NCBI GenBank assembly: GCA_963978545.1
Contig: OZ021724.1
Span: forward strand, 30,369,933-30,433,932
Source of the DNA: Linyphia triangularis
Taxonomy: Eukaryota; Arthropoda; Arachnida; Araneae; Linyphiidae
Reading direction: 5' to 3'
DNA: 64,000 nucleotides
Shown here: positions 37,088 to 64,000 of the stretch, piece by piece
How the letters are laid out: each line of letters begins with the position of its first letter
Numbering within the stretch: position 1 is the first letter of the stretch
Made by a program: the position numbers and the translations under genes
Notes under the pieces: generated by a model
What the model saw: the letters and a program-made list of their open reading frames with translations, nothing else
Told to the model about the DNA's origin: nothing
The model's database searches: none

Positions 37088-64000
<26,913 letters not shown>

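Overview
This window is eukaryotic nuclear DNA from an animal, most likely an arthropod and perhaps an arachnid. It is AT-rich, with long poly-A and poly-G/C runs. Two conserved metazoan genes are broken into many small GT-AG exons, and the introns are packed with DNA transposon relics. The species cannot be fixed from sequence alone.

Two real genes lie head to head. On the minus strand, a complete 11-exon RanBP9/10 (RanBPM) orthologue runs from its start codon at 36004 to its stop at 9671. All splice phases agree and give a 616-residue protein with SPRY, LisH, CTLH and CRA domains, the scaffold arrangement of the CTLH/GID E3 ubiquitin ligase complex. On the plus strand, a MAGI (membrane-associated guanylate kinase, inverted) gene starts near 37088 and leaves the window at 64000 after 14 exons and 1020 codons. 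It encodes PDZ0, a guanylate-kinase-like domain, two WW domains, PDZ1 and PDZ2; the later PDZ domains must lie beyond the window. The start codons are about 1.1 kb apart, so the two genes probably share a bidirectional promoter region. No functional link between the products is implied.

The rest is intergenic or intronic and largely repetitive. Positions 1-8900 lie beyond the 3' end of RanBP9. They hold LINE-tail-like repeats, a tandem-repeat block interrupted by a hAT element with a perfect 8-bp target duplication, a Harbinger-type MITE and one member of a second hAT family. The RanBP9 introns carry a hAT transposase relic, a Tc1 relic, pogo/Tigger elements and several TIR elements. MAGI intron 1 carries a roughly 3.8-kb TIR-bounded element containing a 188-bp satellite array with higher-order organisation, and a piggyBac relic flanked by TTAA. 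MAGI intron 5 carries a SINE and a 148-bp-arm inverted repeat.

I found no tRNA, rRNA or CRISPR. The nearest thing to an undescribed structure is the higher-order satellite array enclosed by short terminal inverted repeats and a short direct duplication. The long equal-armed palindrome in the MAGI transcript and the possible hydrophobic-tailed MAGI isoform come next.
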